From Lepidonotus clava (Eukaryota; Annelida; Polychaeta; Phyllodocida; Polynoidae), in contig OW387147.1 in NCBI GenBank assembly GCA_936440205.1, positions 29,971,629 to 30,035,628 on the forward strand: DNA of 64,000 bases, given 5' to 3'. This document shows, piece by piece, positions 1 to 12,665 of the stretch; within the stretch, counting starts at the first letter, position 1, and each line of letters starts with the position of its first letter. Both the position numbers and the translations under genes were made by a program. Under the pieces are notes generated by a model. That model was given only the letters and a program-made list of their open reading frames with translations, was not told where the DNA came from and did not search any database.

Positions 1-1379
1 ATCAGTCTCGCCTACGATCACCACCAACATAAAAGGTTCCTTATCAGCGCCGCCTCAACGGACGATTATCGTTAACGGGGGCGGCCTTCGGGGAGGGTCA
101 TAAGCTTCGCTAAGCCAAAGTATCGAATCGAGGGGTGACTGAGGGGGGTGGGGGTTACTCGGTTTGTAGAGGATTAATCTTCACCCATAATGCTCCATGA
201 GAGCAAATATAACAAGACATGTCATGGCTGTTATACAGCTGCACCGGGATCGAAAAGGTTGGCCAGACCAAGAACCCTTTTTGATTTCTAGTTAATACTA
301 TTGTACTCTCATAAAAAGAATTCTGGTAAAAGTCTGTTGAAAGTATTCAGATATAATAACCTACGAACCACGTAAGTGCTACTGTGGGACATATGTGTGA
401 ATGGTGCCTAGTAATAGCTCGAAATCGGTTGCTGTCGTCTACTGATGAAACGGTAGGAAACTATATGTTTGCAGCTGGTCACTGCTTTCGCTGAATTGGT
501 TTGACCTGCTGGTACTAAATTTGAAAGATGAGTACCCCCCCCCCCCCCATCCACAGCCCATCTCCCTGGTGGATCTGGGCTTTCAATGTGTCCCTAACCA
601 CTGCTATTCGTGTCCATCCACATGTTGCCTTCTCCTTACAGATGGTGGGACTGCATGGGGCACCTCCCCTTCTAGGGGGACATTATGATTATCCCACTAT
701 AGACCTCCAGGGGATTAGGCCTATTCGGCAGACTCTTGTCTCCTCAAAAGGAATCAGAGTTAGGCCAAGTGTGATTGAGAAAGGAGAAATTAGAATGGGG
801 ATTTTAGGATTGCACCCCATCAAGGGATTCGAGAAGTGGCGATGGACTAGAGTCCAATTAATGTTTTATTCAACTCGTGATCTTTCTTATTCCTTTGCAA
901 TGCCACTCCATACTCTTGCAGATTGGCTCTCGGTGAATGAGCGAACATGACCCTCTAGACTTCTGTGATCTCATCTAACTGCATATGGGACTTGGAATTA
1001 AATATTAAGGACCCTAATTAGCCCCAATGTCAGACAGTCTAGACAAACAATGAAATTACTACATTTAATCATGACTTTTATGTGAATGACTAAGCCATAA
1101 AAGATATAATTTTGCAATTAAAAACATTTATTGAAGAACGGATTGTCTTCTACTGTGAAGTACAGTTAAATGGATGGACATTTTGCTGTTTCCAGATTAG
1201 AAGTATTAGAAGTATTCGATGAGACAGTTCAGATCAGGTCAAATGTGTAAGGGAGAGTAGGACTGAAGAGAGTGCATCTAGAGGGGGGAAGTGTTGCGAG
1301 AGTAGCTCGAGATCGTCTTGGGGAGTGTAGCCGGTCAATCGGAGACTGTTGATGGCCGTCGTCCCCCTGACAGGTACAG
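1..1379. other. Gene-free stretch, largely unique
   Basis: Mixed-composition DNA with a C14 run and one TAGGCCTA palindrome at 716-723. An open frame of 140 codons at 528-950 has no recognised family and I do not call it a gene. From about 1290 the CpG density rises towards the promoter-like module that follows. Confidence 0.5.
535..548 (+). repeat. C14 homopolymer
   Basis: Fourteen consecutive C bases on the plus strand. The run sits at the start of a 140-codon open frame (528-950) and contributes its opening proline run. That frame shows no domain I recognise. Confidence 0.9.
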
Positions 1380-1620
1380 GTCCCTCCCGATAGGCCCCCA
1401 ACCCAGACATGCGCACTGCTAATGGACGCACACCTAATGCCCCAGCCACGTGGACACAGGTGGATGTAAGCCCGTCTCCCATTGGTCAATACAACCCCAC
1501 GTGGGCCCCACATCTCGCCGAATCTCGTCACATCAACACGACTTTGGACGGGAGTTGATGACGAACACACCCGGTTCACGCGTGAACTCTCGCGAGAGGC
1601 GAGATCAGAGAGCATCAAGT
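1380..1620. promoter_or_regulatory. CpG-rich promoter-like module with E-boxes, CCAAT and twin palindromes
   Basis: CpG is frequent here compared with the AT-rich flanks. Two CACGTG E-boxes lie at 1447-1452 and 1498-1503, with an inverted CCAAT box (ATTGG, 1481-1485) between them. At 1575-1586 is the perfect palindrome TTCACGCGTGAA, followed without a gap by the perfect palindrome CTCTCGCGAGAG (1587-1598). The latter contains TCTCGCGAGA, the element bound by BANP at vertebrate CpG-island promoters. This combination is typical of ubiquitously active pol II promoters. No TATA box or clear coding exon is visible, so direction is unknown. A 129-codon minus-strand frame (1229-1618) crosses the module and is not recognisable as a protein. 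Confidence 0.55.
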
Positions 1621-4600
1621 AGCACTATGGTAGCACAGGGAACTTAGTTCACTAAATTCTGACCTAAGAATAAAGGGAAAGATCCTAATAAGCGTGCATA
1701 TGATATATCTAAATCTTTGTGATAGGTCAATTACTCTAACATGTAAGTCTAGTCTCCATTAATAAACAGAACACTTTTTTACTTATTTCTCTGATTAGAA
1801 AATTGTAAAGCAGCGGCATATACATGTGGTCTATCGAATTCCAGAATGTGTCCTTTGACAATATAATGCATTCAATTTGTAGACGATGGATCTGGGGAGA
1901 TAAAACATAATCCTACGGTTTCCATGAATTCATAGTAATTTGATCGGTGTGACTTATGACTAGGCATTGTTGGTTCTTTGAATGTATGTTATTCGTATGC
2001 GTGATGTCGACAGGGGAAGTCTAATATCGAGGAAACTATAAATCGTGCGAGGTATGGAGGTTTCGAAAGACAATATTACATTCTTCTATTGTATTGATGG
2101 CTTGTAAATTGAACAATTGAAAGTAGGTCTCTGCATGCAGTGTATTGTACCGACATACCTGAATAATAATACCATTCTTTATGCACAGTGGGATACATAC
2201 GGATTGTCAGCAGTTAGTGCAGAAATATGCTTTTGTAAGCTAAACGCCTAGACCCATATTATGGTTCGGTAAAAAGAGGGGAATTCCTGTGATCAATACG
2301 ACCTCTGAGAATTATATTTGGGAAGAATTTTCAAAGAACAATGATTATATCTCATACAGTCATAATCATTGATTTAGAACGAGAGGTAATAAAATGCCCT
2401 ATTTGCTCTGGTTCCTTTTAGCACAAATACAATCAGATTCTGTTGTCCTACCTTACCGATCCTTTTCAGAAATTAGTCATTCCAACTCTTACCTGAAAAA
2501 GAAAAAGAGAGCAAGAACATTAATGCATGCATGCCAATGTCACCAAATCCTGTTGCATATAATATGATAAATTGAAATTTCATTACGGTAAAATTTCCGT
2601 TATGTATTATTCAGTGGGTAATTAAAGATCAAAGCAACATACTTATACTAATAATCCTCTGCAGAATCGAGAATTAGATACTGTTGGGAAGCAATGTCGG
2701 ACTATACCTGTCCTACACAATATCCCTCTGATTATCTAAGTTATAAGATATAGTCGAAAGATGTTTGCAGAGACATGGTCAATACACTTATCAAAAATCT
2801 CATTTCGTAAGACGTCCATAGTGTCTTGTATCTATGTGTTAAGGAACAACGAATGTACACTCTAGCCTGTTGCTAGATGGGACTCAGGACAAAGGGTTTA
2901 CAGAACTCGTGGTCGTCACATTTTCGGGGTCTTGAGAGTTATGTTGCTTTTGGGGACCTCATGGCCTGGTGCTCAAGCAAAAGTGATAGAAAGAGATGAG
3001 GGGAATTCAAAAGTTAGCCTACGGCATTGTCTGCTGAGTTCTTACATGTTCATGATCAGAGTAATGAATATGTGGTCTGCTAGGTACGTCTTGCTGGAAC
3101 ACCTGCCCAAACCCTAATTCAGATGGGGTTTTCCTTATGTCCGTAGGTAGTGAGCAAGTAGGACCCTCAGGCTCATCCCTGGGTTAGCCCCATGTAAAGA
3201 TGAGATCATAATGTTATTCCCCCAAGTATTAATGAACAACAGGTAGATGCTAACAGTTGAGCCTTCTAAGAAGTACATAGCAGCTGATTGATATAAATAG
3301 ATCAAGTGACTAGAACCTTAAAGTAGTTGTGGGATACAAGCGTTTGTGTCATGTTGAGTCACATTTTGAGTATTACCTATTTTCATGTCATATTTATTTT
3401 CAGGTCAAATTCTGTTTATCATCTACTCCTTGTTATATTTCCTTTGACGTCACATCTTGAGTGTCACCTGAATAAATTATCTAATTATTACAATATGCTG
3501 ACCATGTATTTCAAAATGCAGTGTTTCTAATATTTCCAAAGTACAATGTCTTTTCCACATTGTGACCCCCTATATTTCCACCAAAGTGCACACTTTTCTA
3601 ACAAGGCTCCATGGCTCAGAAGGTCTTCCATCAACTCCCTACCCACCTGCACGACCAGCCCGCTCATACTGCGAGTTGTCCTCATTCCCACAATCTAACT
3701 ACCTATCTGTCAACTGAGAAGCAGCAGTAAAGGGAATGAGTGCTTAGCAGTTAGTACTAAGTCTTGTAAAGTGGCTACCCATGGTGAAACAGCAGGGTCC
3801 ATATAGTTCATGCAGTGGTAATATAAGAACGGGAAATACTTATTGGCATATTCGGCCAGTTTTTGAGTTGGGTAGTTGGATACTGAGTTGTCGTTCTCTC
3901 CTCTTTTGAAAGGAAGTCCAATTGCAAATACAAAAATTTGGACAGAGTAATTCAAAAGTATGTTCACTATTTTAATCAAAGTTATGAAAATTGCACTAGA
4001 GATTGTAGACGGTCATGTAGTAGGGTATCTGAAGATGACTACTAGTTTGGTACTGATTAATCAAAGATGCCTAGGGTCCTAAAGTTTCAGGACATAAGAG
4101 CTAATATCTTTCTAATAGTTGGATGTTTTGCCTGACAATTTGTTCAGGTTACGGTATCCCCTATTTTTTGGACAGCCTCCCCCTCCCCCATACCCAGTCC
4201 TCCCCCCTCCTCCTCCATCCCCCGTGAGTCTCTCTGAGCACCCCACCCGGGAGAAGCTCAGGGGAGGCAGTTTATCAGGACAAAGCCATGACAAAAGCCG
4301 TGGGCGCTTTGGTCGGGGGGATAAGGAAGACTTCAGAAAAGGCCTGGTAACAAAGTAGGCCTGGTGGTTAAAGTATGGAGCGGTGTTAAGGGGCCCCGAT
4401 CCGTCTCTGGACCTCCTGTCACAACAGGGGGGTTGGATAATGAAGCCGTGGTATAATAGCTCCCAAGTTAATAATCATTGCATGGAAAGAGAAGCCCCAA
4501 GGAGATCAGGACTGAGTCTCACCACATCACTTTATTACCATTTGTTCCAGCTTCACTAAATAGAGACATCAACTAGCTCTATTCACGTCCAAATGGCATC

Positions 4601-4944
4601 GTTAATCAGTGGAAAAATTAGCACAACCAAATCAACACATGTGTGTAGTTGAATATTTCAACTAACAGGCGCAACCTTGAATAAGACATCAATCTGATTG
4701 ACAACTATGGGGTTGAGGAAGTTTTGTAGACGGCCTAGATTCTGAATTCTCGGCACATCCGAGCACTTTATCCCCATGCACGTCTACGTAACTGGATAGG
4801 ATAGGACAATGCGGGCCATATGAAGGATGGGGCCAGGCCCAAATACATACAAACACCACAGACGGCCCCAAGAGACTCCCCCACAGAGCTCTGATCATTA
4901 AGTTATTCATCGATCGAGTCGTTTGTTCCATGACAATCAGCGAG
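1621..4944. other. Gene-free AT-rich stretch
   Basis: Mostly unique AT-rich sequence with no coding signal I trust. It holds a ten-base inverted repeat at 2339-2371 and a short C-rich tract near 4170-4260 that produces a proline-rich frame on one strand and a glycine-rich frame on the other, which is a composition artefact. Confidence 0.5.
2339..2371. repeat. Small inverted repeat (10-bp arms)
   Basis: CAATGATTAT at 2339-2348 is matched exactly by its reverse complement ATAATCATTG at 2362-2371, with a 13-base spacer. The arms are AT-rich and contain ATTA cores, so they could be paired homeodomain-type sites rather than a transcribed hairpin. Confidence 0.6.
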
Positions 4945-5025
4945 GGGCAATCTGATTGGTTGACGATCAGACGCAACGGCCAATCTGATTGGCCAGCGCA
5001 TGATGCAGTGCAGCGCACGTGACCA
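4945..5025. promoter_or_regulatory. Paired inverted CCAAT boxes with E-box
   Basis: CAATCTGATTGG occurs twice, at 4949-4960 and 4981-4992. Each copy is an inverted repeat presenting a CCAAT-type core on both strands. The second is extended to a 17-base inverted repeat, GGCCAATC-T-GATTGGCC (4978-4994). CTGATTGG matches the NF-Y consensus well. A CACGTG box followed by ACC sits at 5016-5021, resembling USF/TFE3-type sites. The array looks like a TATA-less promoter core. No recognisable coding exon lies on either side. Confidence 0.5.
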
Positions 5026-8000
5026 AAGTGTCCCGTATGAAGATCACAGGGGCTTAGAATAGGAGTGAGTGTATGGGCTGGGAGTGGGGAGGTGAAGGGG
5101 GTACTGGAGGGGGTCGGTGAGCAGGGCGGGGGGTGTCCCCTCATCTAAACCCCATCTCTAGCCTGTGATCAGATCCAAAGGGCAGAGGTGGCGTCCCCCG
5201 ATCCCCACGGCCAGGCTGCATTCCTAATCCGGATCTGGTTTGACTGTGCAGTGCTGGAGTTGATTATGACAGTGTAGGATCGTCCCTGGGGTGGCGGCAA
5301 GGCCCGATGGATGGGGTCTAACAAGGCAGGTCCCACAATAGGGAGAGGGCGGGGAGAGACGGGCAGGGGGTGGGGGGTGAGGGATAGACTCGAATTAAGA
5401 TTAGGGAAAGGAACGGGGAAGAGACGAGATCTCCTATACCCATCTACATCTCAATGGCAGCTCACAAAATGTGCACCCAGCATACATATAGGGCTTAGTG
5501 TGAGCATCAGCCCAGCTCCATTCTATCAAGTCGTCAGTTCTCTGTGCGACTAGGCACCAACTTGGCAGACACAATTGAGGTATGAGGTCTGTGGCTGACG
5601 TGTGTCGGTTCCAAATAGAGTGGAAAGTTTGCCTGTAGAACTATATTCCTCTTGTTCATCGATCGAACAACTTTTATGTCTATAAACCATTTCACTGCCG
5701 CATCACAGATTACAATAATAGGATACTTGTCACGTAAAAATAAATGCATTGACTCGTAGAAGCACTTGGCATATCACTTCAATACTCACTCCAGTACCCA
5801 CTTCGAGAAGCACTCATATTATGAATACCATCCACTTTCATACTACTCAAACGGTACTTCAATGCATCACTACATCATTGGCTCATACAGGCACACTTCA
5901 AACAATTTTCAGCAGCCTTACAACCTGCTGGAAATATTCATTGTCCTTGGTAAAATCAATACTGGTTAGGCCCAACTGTGTCGGCTATATATGCAAGTGG
6001 TATTCATAGGTATTCACTTTGTGAATCCGCTGGGAAATGAACCATATGTTCCCGTGGTATGTAGTGATATTAGCCAGGGCTGGCTGTAATACAAGGGGCT
6101 TGCAGCAATAAACTTTAAACACTCCATCGTGTCGCAGGCTAAGCAGAGACTCAAAGTAAATGAGAAGAGTGTGGACTATTACTGTTATATACATGACTTA
6201 TTATCACGAAAGGTTGTTTTGAAAGCTATGTCTATTCAAAGGCACCAGGCTTCTTTAGTCAGTATAATGTTGCTGCTTATTGTCACAAGATGTCCTTATT
6301 GAAGGACATCAAAAAGAAATAAGCATTCCCTTTGGGTTAATTACACCGTGGCCAAAAGACATACTAATATTAAAAAGGTTTAAGATGTTAGATAATATTA
6401 CATATTACAGACGTATTCAGTTATTAGAACCGACGTGTATTGATATTGGGTGGGGAATGGAGTCATTTTCCAAACCTTAATCCGATTTTCGCTTTCGCCA
6501 GGCCTTTTGCATCAGTATTTTAAAAAAGTCTACCCTTTTTATTCAGAATCCCATTCAGGTAAAACCTGTTAATATAGCTGTCATACCTCTTCGACTTGGA
6601 TAGATGAAAAAAGCCTATAATTCAGGGTGTATCCACTCTACTGTGGTGGCGTTTTTGCCGAACACACCTAGATCTGATCGACTTACTGGAGACAGCTTAA
6701 CTGTCACAAGCAAGCCTAAAACCTAGGTTGCACACATAAAAGAGGCGCACACCAACCACAACACCACCCCAAGGCGTTTTTCTCCCACGCCTTTTGTTAA
6801 AAAGAGAAGCATAGCAAAGTAATTTCAGATACAAATAAAAATGAAACTTCCTTCACTTTGTGCGTCCAAACCTCTCTTGCATAAAGCCTGGTCGACTGCA
6901 AACATGGAGTGAGTGCGTGCTTAACGGGTCGTGGAAGTAAGTCAATACCACGAGGTTTCCCATTGCAGTGTCCCTGTGTCAGTATTACGGTGTACAAACC
7001 CAGCGCTAACATCTATATGAGCAATGAGTGCAGTGTGCAGCCTCAGTGGGCGAGCTCGTGTGTTAAGTATAGGGGAGTAAGGACTGGCTTTACTGTCCAA
7101 TGAGCAAACAGCAGCCCCCGGCTGTCAATCTGGTCATGGGCTGTACCTTGTCCGTTGTCAGGGTTTGGTACTCATCTATCAACCGGCCTGACATAAGAAG
7201 CCAATCAATCTGCCACTATTTCTACCAAGTAGGGTATTGGTAGGAAAAAGGAATTTGAACATCACAGTCAAATATGGTTATACAGAAAAATGCATCTTTT
7301 CTTATTCTTCTTATTCAACAAAGGCTTTAACTGAGTTATTTATTCAAGGTTTAATTTACTCTGATGTTCATGAATTGTGTAGTCCATCTTAAAGGATCCA
7401 ACAATTCCTATTAAGTATTATTGTAAGCGTAAGAGGGTACTCTGGGAAGATATGAGGGGGTCGAGGGAAATAAGTTCCGTGACCAAAAGTTACCAAACGG
7501 TGACGGAGTTCCAACACCCTCAGAACCCCCTGAAGGTACAGTTCTGTTGTGGGTTTCATCATCGGACATAAAGGCCTGGGTATTGTGTTCCTGTCACATT
7601 TACTGTCAAAACTTGGAGATGGCCTTGGGTACTTGGTTGTTAAATTGAACAATGAATCTGAGTTGATTGACGTCTGTGAAGGCTGGTTTCCACTGGCTGA
7701 TTTTGTTCTCAATTTCAAAAATCGGTATTTGAAATGTTATGAATCAGTATAAAGAGGTTTAAATTCTCATTCAAATCATACGTAAGATGCATGGTCCTTT
7801 GTCATATTATTTGTGAAAAATGAGTAATTACCAAAACCAGGCTTTATCATATCAATGACCTTCTGAATTGGCGTGTAAGACCCTTGTAGTAATAAAGCTA
7901 CGAGGAGATGATTCTTGATTCTTCAACAGTCTGTATTCTAGCAATGCTCACACAACTATGGCATGATAATCTAAAATCCCTATTGACTAATGCATACCTG

Positions 8001-8111
8001 AACAACATTGTTGACATGATGTATGGAGTTACATCTGATAAATAGACCCCCAATGAAGAATAGACCCCCAGTAGTGAGGCACCTGTCTTCCAGGAAACCC
8101 TCCGTTACCTG
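5026..8111. other. Gene-free stretch, G-rich then AT-rich
   Basis: From 5040 to about 5420 the plus strand is G-rich with runs of three to six G. Beyond that the DNA is unique and AT-rich with no exon, RNA gene or repeat that I can identify. Confidence 0.5.
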
Positions 8112-8183
8112 TTCCCCTTCCTGGCCCCCTTTCCGGTCCCCTTTCCGGTCCCCTTTCCTGTCCCCTTTCCTGTCCCATTTCCT
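8112..8183 (+). repeat. 12-bp minisatellite, about six units
   Basis: Tandem units of the form CCTTTCCKGTCC, with G or T at the variable position. The 12-bp period is divisible by three, so the minus strand reads as a repeated Asp-Arg-Lys-Gly run. This is a by-product of the repeat, not evidence for a protein. Confidence 0.9.
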
Positions 8184-8185
8184 AT

Positions 8186-8200
8186 GGGCGTTAAACGCCC
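8186..8200. repeat. 15-bp near-perfect palindrome
   Basis: GGGCGTT and AACGCCC flank a single A directly after the 12-bp minisatellite, giving seven-base arms. It could form a small cruciform or be a binding site for a dimeric protein. Confidence 0.7.
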
Positions 8201-10018
8201 ACTGCACGGCGTAGGGGACCGGCCGTCCATCCATCTCCGTATCTGTCTGCTAGTCGTCCACTCACTACCACGGCGGAGACAAATGGTACAGCCAACTAAT
8301 ATGATCAATGGGTCCGCTGTGACGGACTTATTAGTTTGCCTTAAAGTTTTTAAACCTGCTTTTGTACATGATTAAATTACCAGAGAGAAATACAGCCAAT
8401 GAAGTATTCCTTGACTGGTTGTCAATTTCAACGTAAAGACCTGCTGGGAATTGCTAAGTGATCTAAAACTAAAGATAAGTATGTGATAAATTGCTTATGG
8501 GACCTGGCCAAGATTTGAAAAAGCGATGTGAGATGCTATTTAGATTTTTGCATATCTAAATATATATCTTAAAACTCTTGGATTTACCTGAAAGATTGTT
8601 GTCAATGACGCAACCAATGGGTAAAAGGCAAGAGAGTCATTGCATTTACTAATGTTTTTGGACAAAATATCAATGAGGAGGGAACATGCAGTTGGAGTAT
8701 GCGATAACGCTCAGCATCTTACCATTCCACATGATAAATAGGATCCCTCTCCTATTTTTAATATTCTCGATCCTACCCCGTCCTTCAGGAATACTACCAC
8801 TTTTTATATTAGATTGTTTTTGCAGTCGCAATTGAATGAAATAAGAAAACTGTACTTGAATTCAACTAGTTATTAGTCTCAAACTATTCATCATCTGTCA
8901 AGCATATCGCTGGATGGCGTGCCTAATTTGTCATACCCACATAAATAAGCTAATACATACGTAAAACTAAATCAATAGGGACGTCTGGGCGTAGTCATAA
9001 TACCAATCTCCAGTGAATAATTCATCTCGTCTAAACCCCACAGGTGCATTCCAATAAATCACGGTAGATGCACAATGCCAATTTATGAAAACTCCACGTT
9101 ATGTATAACTTATTGAAGGATGATGATGGGAAATATCAATCATAACTGTTCGGGAAGTGATACAAGCGTCACAAATTCTCAGATTACGTCGAGCATTTGC
9201 AATAAATCCTTAAATTGACATCTTATAGGTACTTGGCGGTCATTTTAAAGCTATTATTTGTGCAGTATATTATCATATAAGAGGATATTCTAACCATCAT
9301 GGCCAAGGAAGACCTGATCATTAAGAATTCATCAGTCGGTTATTAGGCTAAAAGAGGAAAGCATGTATAGGCCTGTACTTAATTGATCTACATCGTAAGA
9401 TGATCTCTAATATTATCGTACTACAAATTTACTCATAAATCACCTTGAAAAAACGATATTATTATTAGGTTAGAAGGTCGTTAGACTATGGCCTTCCTCT
9501 CTCATAGCCATTTGCAGCCATTTCAATAAGCATTTGCATAATTATTGTTGGCAAATGGAACATGAAGCTTGCCATAAATACAACCCTCTGGTTCACCACA
9601 ACCGAATAGATATCTCTTCATTATGTGAGAACTGCGGATATAAATCTGAATTCGATGGCCTAGCAGGTCGCCACGTGTGCATATCTGCGCAGTTCCCATT
9701 AACACTTGCTCAATTTGAATACCCAGTGAACGCATATTGCGGCAAAAAGCGGCTTTATAATTGGTAATGTCACACCAATTAGAGTAAGGATCTTTGGGTC
9801 TGCCCCATTGCCGACATTAAGGACCCATTGTGCGGGTGTCTAATGCCGCCCAACTACTAATGGAATCACGGCGAAGAAGCCAGCCAAATGGTCACAATGC
9901 CACACTGATTATCCCCAGCAGTAACTGGGGATTTGTCGGCGGATTAAGTACTACACATACAGTACTTATAAGTAGGCACTGGGAAGGATTCTCACCTGTT
10001 TTTATGCGTTATTTCTTT

Positions 10019-10028
<10 letters not shown>
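8201..10028. other. Gene-free AT-rich stretch
   Basis: Unique AT-rich DNA. An octamer ATTTGCAT lies at 9532-9539. A 77-codon frame at 9534-9767 has cysteines and a histidine in a vaguely zinc-finger-like spacing, but no family match and no exon signals. Confidence 0.45.
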
Positions 10029-10050
<22 letters not shown>

Positions 10051-10064
10051 GGGGGGGGGGGGGG
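10029..10064 (+). repeat. T22-G14 homopolymer junction
   Basis: Twenty-two T are followed directly by fourteen G with no other base between. A T-rich, C-interrupted lead-in starts near 10015. A back-to-back pair of long homopolymers is unusual and both runs are prone to length error in sequencing. Confidence 0.9.
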
Positions 10065-12539
10065 ATGGAGAGATATGGTGATAAATGAAACATCGATTAC
10101 GTTTCAACCCAGAAATGGATGGCAGGATCGACGGTAAAATAACCAATGGAAAAATGGAAAAAACAGTACTAATAATGAATTATTCTTTCTTATACTGCAA
10201 TCATAATGATTTAACAAAATGAAACAATATTTGTTCGTAATATCGCGAGTATAATTTGCAAAACCTCAACAAAACAGCTCTGAAAACAGTTGTTAGATTG
10301 GCTCGAAACACTGTAAATTTCTCAATAAATCTTATCTGAAAGGGTAATACTGTTAAGGAGTCTCATAATGAAACTGAAAAATATGGGATTTGCATGGTCA
10401 AGTCAGTTTTGTTTTAGAAGTTAGGGCAGACTACTGATATTTTTTTAGTTGATCCAACTATCAAGAACGCAAACACCTATTGGGCAGGAAATTCTTCAGG
10501 CAAAATATAATACGTAAAGACATGTACATTCGGAACACACTTTCCAATTTGACCCAGCAAAGCCCACTTTTGGGTCCCTATTAAGTCAGGAGACTTTCTG
10601 TAGTGTCCATATTCAGAATTTTACTCTCGCCCCGACCAACCATCCAGTGTAGAAAGGCCGCCCTAGCTGTGCCTCTTATTAGGGGTTTGGGTGTAAATGT
10701 CAGCCGCTGATTTCACATGGATTTATTTCCAGTAGTGCTCCCAAATCTCATTAGTAGGCCTCTTTCACACCTCTGATATTTCAGAAGGCCTATGGGAAAG
10801 GAAACCGCCCCAATATCCCTCCCCCACGAACGCCGTCTCCCATGACCCACCCTTATTATCTCCCACCCTGGAGTTATGGCCAGAGAGAGTAGGCAGTTCA
10901 CATGACATGTCAGCTGGTTAATTCTGTAATTGGCTGACTCAGGTGTTAATTATTCTGGAAGATATCAGTAACAAGTGTTGGAGTAAATGAAAGTGCACAT
11001 GACTTAGGTTACAGCTAATAGGAATACCTGTAGACTTGTTGGATACATGCAGAGGCATTATTAGGCGCTCCGCAGGATTTGCGATTGATACAGCCTGTTT
11101 GGCAGAGTTCGCAAGTTCAGTAGGTCGCCAAAGCTCATTTGCCAGCTCTTATGCAATACAACCTCCTGAATTTTAAACACTGTTAAACCAAGATTATCTT
11201 CGTGACAGAATTAAAGAGAATATTTGCCATTCCAAAGTGAGAGAAAACATAAAACTGTTGATACTCATGTCACATTATATCTTTTTTGCATCGGAGTAAA
11301 TTAATATTTTTGGATGGAGAATGATACCACTGAAAGCAGAATTGAACTTCTGAGTTCGTACATATACCAGCTTGAATGAAAGGGCAATTCTTAGGTAGAA
11401 AGTGCATGTCCAAAGAATATCAAGACAATTTGCCTGTATGCCATTATTCCATACTGACCACTTTGAGTGATATAAGTCTTCAAAGTAAACAGTTTTGATA
11501 TAATTATACTGGGAGCCGCCCAATCTATGAAAGCCATTTTAAGAAAGGTTTCAACATAGGGCAGAGCAATTGTCGACAACGAATTAAGTACTATTCTATT
11601 TCTATGGAAACACTGGCCGTTTTCTTGTAGAACCGTCTCCTGGCACAGACTTGTTGGCACGCAGGCACGGTCTAATTAGGAAGTGACCAATCTGGGCAAT
11701 GCGTCCACCACCACAGAGAACTTGGAAGAGACCAAATCTTTCCTTCTTAGCTCCCAATCAACAGAGAACCAATCAGAAGCATTGTAACATGAATGAGGCC
11801 TGATTACCTCCATTGTGACTGGACCGAGACATAGCTATTATTAGATGGCAACTTGGATTCATATGTGCCCCTTTCTAATTAAAAAACGCACTTTTGCCAA
11901 TGTAGAAGATTGAAGAAAACAGTAATTATGCTTGTGTCACTCTTTACGGGCATCTACACGAGAATGCATATTTTACATTGCAGTATGTATAGGTAAAGAG
12001 CACTGACACAACACAAAATTTTAATTTTCTAATTATTCATTGGCTTAGCGTTTATTATATTAGCCGCTTTCGCTAAGAAAACCATCAGTCGTCAAATGGT
12101 TTAGGTTGTAATCTAACAATTCCGATGTGACATTTCATAGAGACTCACTGCTCCATTACACCCTTCCTCCCACTAATTTGATTAAATTTCCGCCCTCTTA
12201 ATACAAGGATGATTCATCCAAGCCCATCCAGCCAGCAGCTCTGAGGAACACTCTCAAGTCGTGTTTTGTTTGTAAATCAGAAGAGATCAGAGGATGGTTA
12301 AAAAAGCCCATAGAGGCAGGCAGGCCTCTTGTGTTGATTAATGGTGGTAGTTTTGACGTATTTTGTTTGGCTTGGGGAGGTCGGTGGGTACAAAGGGCCG
12401 ACAAATGGTCTTTACTCCCCTCATTACATTCTTTGTGAGGTGATCCGTCCTGGGGGAGTATGGGAGGGGAGGCAGCGCTCAACGCTGTTCAGCTGCTTCA
12501 TTTGGCACTACTCTTCTACGATTGGTACTTATACGATAA
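10065..12539. other. Gene-free AT-rich stretch
   Basis: Unique sequence with an octamer ATTTGCAT at 10388-10395. I see no coding region, RNA gene or repeat family. Confidence 0.45.
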
Positions 12540-12665
12540 CGCCACCTTTCTTGTTCTCACTCCCGATAATTTCTCCGCTTCTGCCATACTTTTTTTCTGT
12601 AATTTTCTTTTCTTTTCTTTCTTCTTCAACCTCTTCTTGTTCTGCTCATTCTTTTTACAATAAGT
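12540..12665 (+). repeat. Pyrimidine-rich tract
   Basis: Mostly C and T on the plus strand, with TTTTCTTTTC-type runs. The complementary strand reads as a lysine-rich frame, which is compositional. Confidence 0.7.

Noticed and set aside
425-460. Hammerhead ribozyme core (CTGATGA followed by GGAAAC)
   Set aside because: The bases between the two core elements do not form stem II, and no flanking stems pair.
528-950. 140-codon plus-strand frame as a gene
   Set aside because: It begins in a C14 run, has no recognisable domain, no exon signals and no related frame nearby.
9534-9767. Possible zinc-finger fragment
   Set aside because: Cys/His spacing does not fit a known finger type and the frame has no further support.
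12496-12525. miR-96/183-like seed (TTTGGCACTA)
   Set aside because: Only the first ten bases match, and no flanking arm pairs to make a precursor hairpin.
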